NCBI GenBank assembly: GCA_964544655.1
Contig: CAZJCM010000005.1
Coordinates: 1-64,000, forward strand
Length of the DNA stretch: 64,000 nt
Direction: 5' to 3'
From: HyVt-443 sp964544655
GTDB lineage: Bacteria > Pseudomonadota > Gammaproteobacteria > Chromatiales > Chromatiaceae
The translations under genes and the position numbers were made by a program. Below are positions 8,828 through 16,951 of the stretch, piece after piece. Below the pieces are notes generated by a model, which was not told the origin of the DNA, made no database searches, and worked only from the letters and a program-made list of their open reading frames with translations. Position 1 is the stretch's first letter. Every line of letters starts with the position of its first letter.

Positions 8828-9622
8828 TCAGACCGCTACCGGCGCCTTGATGTGGGGATGGCAACGATACCCCTGCAGATCGAAGTCCTGGTAGCGAAAA
8901 TCGAACAGATCGTCGACATCGGGGTTGAGTTTCATGGTCGGCAGTGGATAGGGCTCACGGGAGAGTTGCAGCTCTACTTGATCGAGGTGATTGGAGTAGA
9001 GGTGGGCATCACCAAATGTGTGTACGAACTCCCCCGGCCGTAGTCCGCAAACCTGGGCGATCATCAGCGTCAGCAGGGCATAGGAGGCGATATTGAAAGG
9101 CACGCCAAGGAAGATATCCGCGCTGCGTTGGTAGAGCTGGCAGGAGAGGCGCCCATCGGCGACATAGAACTGAAACAGGCAGTGGCAGGGGGGCAGCGCC
9201 ATCCGTTCCACATCCGCGGGATTCCAGGCAGTGACCATCAGCCGGCGCGAGTCCGGATTGTGCTTGATCTGCTCCAGCAACTGGCTGATCTGATCGATGG
9301 CACCACCATCAGGGGTCGGCCAGGAGCGCCATTGATAACCATAGACCGGTCCCAGGTCACCATTCTCATCCGCCCACTCATCCCATATGCTGACCCCATG
9401 TTCATGCAGATAGGCGATATTGGTGTCACCGCGGAGAAACCAGAGCAATTCATGGATGATGGAGCGCAAATGCAACTTCTTGGTGGTCACCACGGGAAAG
9501 CCCTGGGCCAGATCGAAGCGCATCTGATAACCGAACAGGCTGCGGGTGCCGGTGCCCGTGCGATCCTCCTTGACCAGGCCATGGTCGCGCACATGGCGCA
9601 TCAATTGCAGATACTGTTGCAC
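8828..9622 (-). CDS. thyA: Thymidylate synthase
   Basis: Makes dTMP from dUMP using 5,10-methylenetetrahydrofolate. At 264 residues it has exactly the E. coli length. The N-terminus MQQYLQLM, the RTGTGT phosphate-binding loop, the ELLWFLRGDTN segment and the catalytic Cys146 in PPCHC are all present. The start is GTG, placed directly after the lgt stop codon (TAA then GTG), so translation is probably coupled to lgt. The lgt-thyA order is conserved in gammaproteobacteria. Confidence 0.97.
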   Translation of the reverse strand: MQQYLQLMRHVRDHGLVKEDRTGTGTRSLFGYQMRFDLAQGFPVVTTKKLHLRSIIHELLWFLRGDTNIAYLHEHGVSIWDEWADENGDLGPVYGYQWRSWPTPDGGAIDQISQLLEQIKHNPDSRRLMVTAWNPADVERMALPPCHCLFQFYVADGRLSCQLYQRSADIFLGVPFNIASYALLTLMIAQVCGLRPGEFVHTFGDAHLYSNHLDQVELQLSREPYPLPTMKLNPDVDDLFDFRYQDFDLQGYRCHPHIKAPVAV

Positions 9623-10468
9623 TTACGACGCCTCCTTTGCCGGCCTGCGATAGGCCAGCAACAATAGCAGCAGCCCCACCAGCAGCATCGGCAGTGTCAG
9701 CAACTGTCCCATGGTGAGCCAGCCGAAGGCCAGATAGCCGATGTGGGCATCCGGCATACGTAGCAATTCCACGGCAAAACGAAACAGACCGTAACAGACC
9801 AGAAACAGACCAGAGACCGCCATCCTCGGCCGTGGCCTGGACGAATAGAACCACAGGATCAAAAACAGCACCACCCCTTCCAGTAATGACTCATAGAGTT
9901 GGGTCGGATGCAGTGGTGGAGTGAATGCGGTGCCAGCGGGGAGGTTCAGTTTATCCTGACACAACAGGACAAAACGGTCACAGGAGACGCGCATTGCCCA
10001 GGGCACCGTACCAGGCGCCCCCCACAATTCGCCGTTGATGAAATTACCCAGCCGGCCAGCCCCCAGACCGATGGGTATCAACGGAGCGATGAAATCCGTC
10101 AGCTCGAAAAAGCGGCGTTGATAGCGACGGCCATAGAGCCACATGGCCAACAACACCCCCAGCAGACCGCCGTGGAAGGACATGCCACCCTCCCAGATAC
10201 GAAACAGAGAGAGAGGGTCCTGCAACAGACTGGAGAAACCATAGAAGAGGGTATAACCGAGCCGCCCGCCAAGGACCACGCCAAGGGCGATATAGAACAA
10301 CAGGTCGTCGATTTGTTGTACGCTCCAGCCAGAGCCGGGACGGGATGCGCGATAACGCCCCAGCAACCACCCCCCCAGGAAACCAACCAGGTACATCACC
10401 CCGTACCAGTGTATTCTCAGCGGGCCGATGGAGAGCGCTATTGGATCGATATCAGGATATGTCAGCAT
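9623..10468 (-). CDS. lgt: Prolipoprotein diacylglyceryl transferase
   Basis: An inner-membrane enzyme that transfers diacylglycerol from phosphatidylglycerol to the lipobox cysteine of prolipoproteins. The 281-residue protein has about seven transmembrane helices, the GGMSFHGGLLG segment, and the Lgt signature GRLGNFINGELWG near residue 137. The gene immediately precedes thyA with no intergenic space. Confidence 0.96.
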   Translation of the reverse strand: MLTYPDIDPIALSIGPLRIHWYGVMYLVGFLGGWLLGRYRASRPGSGWSVQQIDDLLFYIALGVVLGGRLGYTLFYGFSSLLQDPLSLFRIWEGGMSFHGGLLGVLLAMWLYGRRYQRRFFELTDFIAPLIPIGLGAGRLGNFINGELWGAPGTVPWAMRVSCDRFVLLCQDKLNLPAGTAFTPPLHPTQLYESLLEGVVLFLILWFYSSRPRPRMAVSGLFLVCYGLFRFAVELLRMPDAHIGYLAFGWLTMGQLLTLPMLLVGLLLLLLAYRRPAKEAS

Positions 10469-10522
10469 AAGGCGGTATCATACCGGGGTTGGCCGTCACA
10501 ATCACCGCCTGAGGAGGCTTCC

Positions 10523-10891
10523 ATGTACAAACGCCTGATTGCCATCGGCATCCTGTTTCCCGCCCTGTCGATCGCCGGTGAAGTAGAGATCCTGGGCGCG
10601 AGGGCAACGCCCAGCGGCCCCGACCGCTACCGCTTCGACGTCACCTTGCGCCACCAGGACAGCGGCTGGGATCATTATGCCGACGGTTGGGAGCTGTTGA
10701 CGACAGATGGCAAGCCCCTCGGCAGCCGCACCCTGTACCATCCACACGTCAATGAACAGCCCTTTACCCGCTCCCTGGACGGTGTGGAGATCCCAGGCGA
10801 CATCGACGTGGTCGTGATCCGGGCCCACGACAAGGTCCATGGCTATACGAAACAAGACTTCCGGCTGCAGCTGCATCACTCAGGAAAATAA
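10523..10891 (+). CDS. Small exported hypothetical protein
   Basis: A 122-residue protein with a short signal peptide (MYKRLIAIGILFPALSIAGE). The mature part looks like a small beta domain (YRFDVTLRHQDSGWDHYADGW) found as a conserved hypothetical in proteobacteria; no function is known to me. The start is well fixed by GAGGAGG 6 nt before the ATG; a much longer open frame reads back into lgt but is only its shadow. It is transcribed divergently from lgt. Confidence 0.75.
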   Translation: MYKRLIAIGILFPALSIAGEVEILGARATPSGPDRYRFDVTLRHQDSGWDHYADGWELLTTDGKPLGSRTLYHPHVNEQPFTRSLDGVEIPGDIDVVVIRAHDKVHGYTKQDFRLQLHHSGK

Positions 10892-11041
10892 TTCTTTTCA
10901 ATCCAGCCGATTCGGTGTCAAATACGCGATTGCAGTGGATTTTTCTGCTGTATCGGGCCGTGGGGCCCATATGAAATCCTGTTGCGCCGGCGGCAGCTCT
11001 TCACCCAAACCTTTGTGAAGAGGCCGAAGCCGATGAGATGA

Positions 11042-11057
11042 TTGAGAAAACTCTCAA
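11042..11057. promoter_or_regulatory. Inverted repeat upstream of XRE regulator, possible operator
   Basis: TTGAGA-aaac-TCTCAA is a perfect 6-bp inverted repeat with a 4-bp centre, about 70 bp before the start of the XRE-family gene. The left arm could act as a -35 (TTGAGA) with a weak TATCCC 16 nt downstream, so a bound regulator would cover the promoter. Autoregulation is inference from position. Confidence 0.35.
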
Positions 11058-11127
11058 GAATCTTATCCCACTGCCGTTAGCAACAACACGATACTCATAC
11101 ACCACGGAACAAAAAAGGTTGGTTTGC

Positions 11128-11460
11128 ATGACGATGATGAATCCCCAAAACCTCGGGACACTCGGCCAGCGCATGCGCAGCAAGCGTCTCGACAAAGGCT
11201 GGACACAGGAACAACTGGCTGCACGTGCAGGCACCAACCAGGCTGTGATCCAGAAAATTGAGAACGGCAAGAGCCTGCGGCCCCGGAAAATCGACCAGAT
11301 TGCGGCGGTTCTCGGCGTCAATCCCGCCTGGCTGATGTTCGGCGACGAGGCCGAATCGATGCTGCCGGTCGAGGCGAGAGATATCGCCAAGGCCTGGTGT
11401 AAACTGCCAGAGCCGCACAAAACCCGCATACAGCAGGAAATCCTCGACCTGGCCATGTAG
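11128..11460 (+). CDS. XRE/Cro-family helix-turn-helix regulator
   Basis: A 110-residue protein with an HTH_3 domain: GQRMRSKRLDKGWTQEQLAA, the recognition-helix segment NQAVIQKIENGK, then LAAVLGVNPAWLMFG-type end of domain. The C-terminal 40 residues form a short helical tail. The frame is open for 30 more codons upstream; I prefer the ATG at 11128 since the domain begins shortly afterwards. It has its own terminator-like hairpin and lies before the RND efflux genes, so it could regulate them or itself. The ligand is unknown. Confidence 0.82.
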   Translation: MTMMNPQNLGTLGQRMRSKRLDKGWTQEQLAARAGTNQAVIQKIENGKSLRPRKIDQIAAVLGVNPAWLMFGDEAESMLPVEARDIAKAWCKLPEPHKTRIQQEILDLAM

Positions 11461-11472
11461 CCGCCCCGATCA

Positions 11473-11493
11473 CCGCCCCGGAATCCGGGGCGG
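11473..11493 (+). terminator. Hairpin after XRE gene
   Basis: A perfect 9-bp stem CCGCCCCGG/CCGGGGCGG with a 3-nt loop lies 12 nt after the stop codon. The following sequence (CTCGCTTTG) is only weakly T-rich, so termination may be partial. Confidence 0.5.
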
Positions 11494-11618
11494 CTCGCTT
11501 TGCCAGAGCCGGTACTGGATCCACGCCGAAGCGACGCTCTCTGTCCCCATACCTCTTTCTGCGGTATCGTTCGGGACGATCCATGCTCGCCCTCGTCCCG
11601 ATCTCCCGGTTCTAAACC

Positions 11619-12632
11619 ATGCGAAGCGTAAATCTGATCACATCGGCATTGCTGCTCCTGGGCCTGGCCCTCCAGGCCAGCACAAAAGCGGCGGTCCCTG
11701 TCACCCAGGCCCCACTCGAGCAACTGCTGCTGCACCCGGAATTCTCCGCTCCGGCAACCACTGTGAGCCTCAACGACAGCCGCATCAGCAGTGCCACTGC
11801 CGGGCTGATCCAGAATATCCCGGTACGGGTGGGAGACAGGGTTCAGGACGGCGCTCTGCTGGCCGAACTGGACTGCCGCAGTAATCGGATATTCGCCCGG
11901 CAGGCAGCCGCAGCGCTGGAGTCGGCCCGCGCCCGGCTCACACTGGCCCAGCGCCAGTTCAAACGCAGCAAGGCCCTGCGCAAGACACACAACGTCTCGG
12001 AAGAGATCATCAATCAACGCGAGGCCGACCTGAACAGCGCCCGGGCCGACCTGGCCGCCAGCACAGCGGCACTGGAGCAGCGCCGCCTCGATGTACAGCG
12101 CTGCCGTATCCTCGCCCCGTTCGATGGCGTGGTGATGGCACGACTGGCCAGCGAGGGGGAATGGATCGCCCCTGGTCAACCGCTGCTGCGACTGCTGGAC
12201 ATCCAACGGCTCGAGGTTTCGGCCCAGATAGCCCTGGATCTCGTCCCGGATCTGCGCCAGGCCAGACGACTCGAACTGAGGAGCGCGGGCAACAGCCATC
12301 CGCTCACGCTGAAAAGCATCATTCCGGCGGTGGACCCATTGGGCCGTAACCAGGAAGCACGGCTGCTGTTCCAAGGCACACCGCCGCTGGTTGGCAGCAG
12401 CGGGCGCCTGACCTGGCAGACGACGCAACCCTACCTGCCGGCGGATCTGCCGCAACGACGGGGGGACAAGCTGGGCGTGTTCATCAATCAGGACGGGATC
12501 GCCCGCTTCCATCCATTGCCCGGCGCACTCGAAGGACAACCCGCCCCATGCAATCTGCCTCCCGGCAGCCTGCTGATCCTGGACGGTCGTCATGGGTTGC
12601 AGGACGGAGACCCCGTCACCCCCGGTACTTGA
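11619..12632 (+). CDS. RND efflux periplasmic adaptor (membrane fusion protein)
   Basis: A 337-residue HlyD/AcrA-type protein that would link the inner-membrane RND pump encoded next to an outer-membrane channel. It has a signal peptide (LITSALLLLGLALQAS), a first lipoyl half-motif around IQNIPVRVGDRVQDGALLAE, an alpha-helical hairpin of about 90 residues (AAAALESARARLTLAQRQFK onward), then the second lipoyl half (ILAPFDGVVMARLASEGEWI) and a short beta barrel. It lacks a long C-terminal membrane-proximal domain. There is a 13-nt gap to the pump gene; no outer-membrane factor gene is adjacent. Confidence 0.92.
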   Translation: MRSVNLITSALLLLGLALQASTKAAVPVTQAPLEQLLLHPEFSAPATTVSLNDSRISSATAGLIQNIPVRVGDRVQDGALLAELDCRSNRIFARQAAAALESARARLTLAQRQFKRSKALRKTHNVSEEIINQREADLNSARADLAASTAALEQRRLDVQRCRILAPFDGVVMARLASEGEWIAPGQPLLRLLDIQRLEVSAQIALDLVPDLRQARRLELRSAGNSHPLTLKSIIPAVDPLGRNQEARLLFQGTPPLVGSSGRLTWQTTQPYLPADLPQRRGDKLGVFINQDGIARFHPLPGALEGQPAPCNLPPGSLLILDGRHGLQDGDPVTPGT

Positions 12633-12645
12633 GGAAGGGCCTGAG

Positions 12646-15600
12646 ATGCTGACCCGGCTCTATCAGAACCACGTCCTGGCCAACCTCACTTTTCTGCTGG
12701 TCCTGGTGATGGGTGCCTTCTCCTACAGCCTGATGCCACGACAGCAGGATCCCAGCATCAATTTCAACTGGATCGATATCACCAGCATTCTGCCCGGCGC
12801 CGCGGCGGAAGATATGGAACGCCAGGTCACCACCGTGCTGGAGCGCAAGATCCGCCGCATCGGCGACATCCGCTTCGTCTCCAGCATCAGCCGGGAGGGG
12901 GTCTCCAGCATCCTGATCCGCTTCGAGGAGATCGATACCCCGACCTTTGACAAACGCATTGCCGATCTGCGCCGGGAACTGCAGGATGCAGAGGATGAAT
13001 TGCCGGACACAGTCAGCGGCCCGTTCATCACCGAGATTACCAGCGCCAACGCCTTTCCTGCCGCGCTGCTGGCAGTGGTTGGAAAGGCCGACGATGAAAA
13101 CCTGCGCCGCCAGGCAGAGATGATCAAGCAGGATCTGGAACTCATACCGGGCGTCGACCGCATCCTGGGCACCGGCCTGCGCGATCCCGAGCTGCAGGTC
13201 GAGTTCCTGCCCGAGCGGCTGGAAGCGGCCGGCATCAGCCCGATCCTGCTGGCCGACACCATACGCCAATCGTTCCGCGACATCCCTGCCGGCAGCACCC
13301 GGGTGATGGCGCAGAACTGGCTGGTACGGGTCATCGGCACCGATCAGGACCCTGCCCGGCTCGCCCGGCTGCCCGTACTGGGCGCCCAGGGCGAGATCCC
13401 ATTGGGTGATCTGGCAGAGGTAACCCGTGGAAGGGAGAAGGCCAGCCGCGCCGTGCGCTTCAACGGTCACCCGGCAATCATGCTCTCGGTCAGCAAGAAG
13501 GAGAATACCAACACCCTGGCCCTGGTGGAAAAGATCAACGACTACCTGACCGACCGCAACCGCTTCCAGGACCAGTCCGGCGTGACCCTGGTATTCATCG
13601 ACGATCAGACCGAGATCACCCGTAACGCCCTGCGCATCATGCAGAACAACGCCCTGCTCGGGTTGGCGCTGGTCCTGCTGGTCACCTGGCTGTTCCTGGG
13701 CGGCCGTATCGCGCTGCTCACCACCATCGGTATCCCCTTCATTCTGGCAGGCACCTTCTGGGCCCTGGACAGCATTGGCCAGACCCTGAACGTGAGCGTG
13801 TTGCTGGGCGTGGTGATCAGCCTTGGTATGCTGGTGGACGATGCAGTGGTCGTGGTGGAAGCGATCTACTACCGTCTGCAGCGAGGCGCTGAGACCCTGA
13901 GTGCTGTGATGCAGTCACTGACCGAGGTGTCCACTCCGGTCACCTCCGCCGTACTCACCACCATGGCCGCCTTCCTGCCGCTGATGCTGTTGCCCGGCAT
14001 CCTGGGGAAATTCATGCTGGTGATCCCGCTGGTGGTCACCATTGCCCTGGCGATCAGCCTAGTGGAGGCATTCTGGATGCTGCCGGCCCATATCCTGGGT
14101 TTTCGCATCGGCCCGGAGCACCCATCACCCGGTCAGCGCCTGCGCACCCGGGTCCTGCACTGGATACGCATCCGCTACACCCGCCTGCTGATTCATGTGC
14201 TGCGGCGCCCCATAATCACCCTTTCGTTGATCGTCGGCCTGTTCGCCGGCGCCGTTGGGGCCACACTGAACGGCAACATCCACATCAACTTCTTCGCCTC
14301 CGACCCCATCCGCCTGTTCTACGTCAACCTGGAGATGCCCGCCGGCACGCCACTGGACGTCACCCTGAACAAGGTGCTGGCGGCAGAGCAGCGGGTCAAG
14401 GCCCACATTCGGCCAAGGGAGGTGCGCAACATCCTCAGTTACGCCGGCCAGCAGTTCACCGAGACGGCCCTCTCCATCGGCGACCAGTACGGGCAGATCG
14501 TGGTCGCCCTGCAGCCGAAAAAGCCGGGACTGCGCAGCGTCGATCAGATGATCGAGGCTATGCGCCAGTCGGTGAGCGGCATACCGGGCCCCCTGAAGAT
14601 CAAGTTTCTGCGCCTTACCGGTGGCCCGCCCACCGCCAAGCCGATCATCATCAAGGTGCGGGGCAAGGAGGTGGAGCCAATCCGCAAGGCGGTGGCGGAA
14701 CTGAAATCCATCCTGCGGCAGAACCCGGCGATCCACGACATCACTGATGACGACAGCCCCGGACAGATGGAGCTGGCACTGCATGTGAACCAGGATGCGG
14801 CGCGGCGCGCCGGCATTCCGCCACAACAGGTGACGCGGGCCCTGCGGCTGCTGGTGGACGGCGAAGTGGTGGCCAGCATGCAGGACCGGGGGGAGGAACT
14901 ACAGGTACGGGTGCGCGCCCGCCCCCGGCAGTTGCAGGGAATCGATGAACTGACGCACTTCAACCTGCCACGTGCCGATGGTGGCCCGATCGCCTTGAGC
15001 GAACTTCTGGACAGCGAGATCAGAAGCAGCCTCGGCAATATCCGCCACTACAATTTCCGCCGTACCATCACCCTGGAGGCGGACCTGGACAAGACCAAAA
15101 GCGACACCCTCAGCGCCAACCGGGAGATCCAGGCCGCCTGGGAACGCATCCGCCCCCGCCACCCCGGCATCGACCTGGACTTCACCGGTGAACTGGACGA
15201 TATCCAGGAGAGCATCGATTCGATCCTGGTGCTGTTCCTGTTCGGCGTGGGGCTGATGTATCTGATCCTGGGCACCCAGTTCCGCAGCTATTTCCAGCCG
15301 CTGATGATCCTCTCTACCGTGCCGATGGCCTTCACCGGCGTAGTGGCGGGACTGCTGATCACCGGCAACCCCTTGAGCCTGTACACCCTGTACGGCGTGG
15401 TGGCCCTGGCCGGCATCGCGGTCAACGCCGCCATCGTCCTGATCAGCGCCGCCAACGAACGGCTGCAGCAGGGCATGAGTCTGACCCACGCCACCCTCTA
15501 CGCCGCCCGGCGCCGGGTGATCCCGATCCTGATCACCTCCCTGACCACCATTGCCGGCCTGTTCTCCCTGGCCACCGGCCTGGGCGGCCACTCCCTTATG

Positions 15601-15726
15601 TGGGGCCCGGTGGCCACTGCCATCGTCTGGGGGCTGCTGGTCTCCACCCTGCTGACCCTGTTCGCCACCCCCCTGCTCTACCGGTTGTTCATGAGAAGGG
15701 GGCGACAGTCTGCCCCCCGTACATGA
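12646..15726 (+). CDS. RND family efflux permease
   Basis: A 1026-residue inner-membrane proton-driven pump. It has a first transmembrane helix after MLTRLYQNHVLANLTF, large periplasmic porter domains, and the GMLVDDAVVVVEA segment in TM4 whose Asp pair is the proton relay (about residues 398-399). A second half repeats the fold (FTGELDDIQESIDSILVLFLFGVGL). The ATG at 12646 is preceded by GAGGAAGGG. The sequence is closer to the AcrB/MexF-type HAE branch than to metal pumps, but the substrate cannot be read from sequence. Confidence 0.93.
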   Translation: MLTRLYQNHVLANLTFLLVLVMGAFSYSLMPRQQDPSINFNWIDITSILPGAAAEDMERQVTTVLERKIRRIGDIRFVSSISREGVSSILIRFEEIDTPTFDKRIADLRRELQDAEDELPDTVSGPFITEITSANAFPAALLAVVGKADDENLRRQAEMIKQDLELIPGVDRILGTGLRDPELQVEFLPERLEAAGISPILLADTIRQSFRDIPAGSTRVMAQNWLVRVIGTDQDPARLARLPVLGAQGEIPLGDLAEVTRGREKASRAVRFNGHPAIMLSVSKKENTNTLALVEKINDYLTDRNRFQDQSGVTLVFIDDQTEITRNALRIMQNNALLGLALVLLVTWLFLGGRIALLTTIGIPFILAGTFWALDSIGQTLNVSVLLGVVISLGMLVDDAVVVVEAIYYRLQRGAETLSAVMQSLTEVSTPVTSAVLTTMAAFLPLMLLPGILGKFMLVIPLVVTIALAISLVEAFWMLPAHILGFRIGPEHPSPGQRLRTRVLHWIRIRYTRLLIHVLRRPIITLSLIVGLFAGAVGATLNGNIHINFFASDPIRLFYVNLEMPAGTPLDVTLNKVLAAEQRVKAHIRPREVRNILSYAGQQFTETALSIGDQYGQIVVALQPKKPGLRSVDQMIEAMRQSVSGIPGPLKIKFLRLTGGPPTAKPIIIKVRGKEVEPIRKAVAELKSILRQNPAIHDITDDDSPGQMELALHVNQDAARRAGIPPQQVTRALRLLVDGEVVASMQDRGEELQVRVRARPRQLQGIDELTHFNLPRADGGPIALSELLDSEIRSSLGNIRHYNFRRTITLEADLDKTKSDTLSANREIQAAWERIRPRHPGIDLDFTGELDDIQESIDSILVLFLFGVGLMYLILGTQFRSYFQPLMILSTVPMAFTGVVAGLLITGNPLSLYTLYGVVALAGIAVNAAIVLISAANERLQQGMSLTHATLYAARRRVIPILITSLTTIAGLFSLATGLGGHSLMWGPVATAIVWGLLVSTLLTLFATPLLYRLFMRRGRQSAPRT

Positions 15727-15737
15727 GGCTGTAACCA

Positions 15738-16397
15738 ATGCCCGACAAGATACCTGAGGATCCAAAATACAGTCTGCGGGAAGAGGTTGCCCACGCCATT
15801 ACCCACGGTATGGGCATCGTATTGAGCATCACCGGCCTTGTGCTGTTGGTGGCCTTTGCAGCAGTCTACGGAAATGCCTGGCATGTGGTCAGCAGCGCCA
15901 TCTATGGCACCACGCTGATCATTCTCTATACCGCCTCCACCCTGTATCACGGGATACCCCACCGGCGGGCCAAGGCGATTCTACGTCGCTTGGACCATGC
16001 CGCCATCTTTTTACTGATCGCCGGGACCTACACCCCTTTCTGCCTGATAAGCCTGCGCGGCCCCTGGGGCTGGACCCTGCTCGGGCTGGTCTGGGGGCTG
16101 GCAGTGATCGGTATCCTTCTGGAACTGGCAGGTCCAAAACGGTATGAGAAATGGTCCCTGCTGCTCTATCTGGGAATGGGCTGGCTGGTCCTGATCGCCA
16201 TCAAACCGATGCTCTCTTCGGTGGAGTCCGGTGGCCTGTGGCTGCTATTGGCCGGGGGAGTGGCCTATACCCTGGGGGCCGCCTTCTACGCCTGGGAAAA
16301 GCTCGACTATAACCATGCCATCTGGCATCTGTTCGTGCTGGCCGGCAGCCTGCTGCATTTCCTTTCGGTGTTTTTTTATCTCCTTCCCGGTGAGTGA
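15738..16397 (+). CDS. Hemolysin III / PAQR-like membrane protein
   Basis: A 219-residue, seven-helix inner-membrane protein of the HlyIII/TrhA (YqfA) family, related to adiponectin receptors. The family's metal-site pattern is visible: EEVAHAITHGMG near the N-terminus, STLYHGIPHR, and the C-terminal NHAIWHLFVLAGSLLHFLS with two histidines. Bacterial members affect membrane energetics and lipid homeostasis; true hemolysin activity is doubtful. It starts 11 nt after the RND pump stop and may be in the same transcript. Confidence 0.9.
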   Translation: MPDKIPEDPKYSLREEVAHAITHGMGIVLSITGLVLLVAFAAVYGNAWHVVSSAIYGTTLIILYTASTLYHGIPHRRAKAILRRLDHAAIFLLIAGTYTPFCLISLRGPWGWTLLGLVWGLAVIGILLELAGPKRYEKWSLLLYLGMGWLVLIAIKPMLSSVESGGLWLLLAGGVAYTLGAAFYAWEKLDYNHAIWHLFVLAGSLLHFLSVFFYLLPGE

Positions 16398-16430
16398 GAC
16401 AGCCACATACATATCCACACGACCTGGGGT

Positions 16431-16898
16431 TCAGTATCGAATCTTGTCATCCATGGCGTCCCAGACCTGGAACATTGCCAGCGCCTGCTCCCGCAGCAAC
16501 TGTTCGTCGGGGATACGCCGCGCTCCCTGTGGCCGCAGCAGCTCCCGGTAGATCAAGCGGTCGTCGAAACCGATGGCAGCCGCATCGTCTGCCGTGGCAG
16601 CAAAGCAGATGCGGCTTACATGGGCCCAGTAAGCGGCGCTCAGGCACATCGGGCAGGGCTCGCAGCTGGCATAGAGGACAGCACCGGAAAGATGCACATC
16701 GCCCATTCGCCGGGCCGCCTCACGGAGCGCGATCATCTCGGCGTGAGCGGTCGGATCACAATCAGCGATCACCCGGTTCCAGCCGCGGCCAATGATCCTG
16801 TCATCCAGCACCACCAGCGCACCGAACGGGCCGCCATCGCCCCGCTTGATCCCCTTCTCAGCCAGAGAAATGGCCTCACGCATATACTGTTTTTTCAT
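16431..16898 (-). CDS. Nucleoside/guanine deaminase (CDA fold)
   Basis: A 155-residue zinc deaminase. The zinc-binding and catalytic THAEM and SCEPCPMC motifs are intact, and the DPTAHAEMIALREAARR context matches guanine deaminases of the small CDA-fold type rather than tRNA deaminase TadA. The ATG at 16898 follows a G-rich GGGGGCGGGGG; the longer frame upstream is spurious because it runs over the start of the divergent DUF255 gene. The likely role is purine salvage (guanine to xanthine); another nucleobase substrate is possible. Confidence 0.85.
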   Translation of the reverse strand: MKKQYMREAISLAEKGIKRGDGGPFGALVVLDDRIIGRGWNRVIADCDPTAHAEMIALREAARRMGDVHLSGAVLYASCEPCPMCLSAAYWAHVSRICFAATADDAAAIGFDDRLIYRELLRPQGARRIPDEQLLREQALAMFQVWDAMDDKIRY

Positions 16899-16951
16899 CC
16901 CCCGCCCCCTGTTACAGTCCAGGTTCACTATCATCCTGCGAAGACCCACCC

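Noticed and set aside
11001..12593. 530-codon minus-strand frame across the XRE and adaptor genes
   Set aside because: Antisense shadow of GC-rich coding sequence; the plus-strand frames have clear domain matches.
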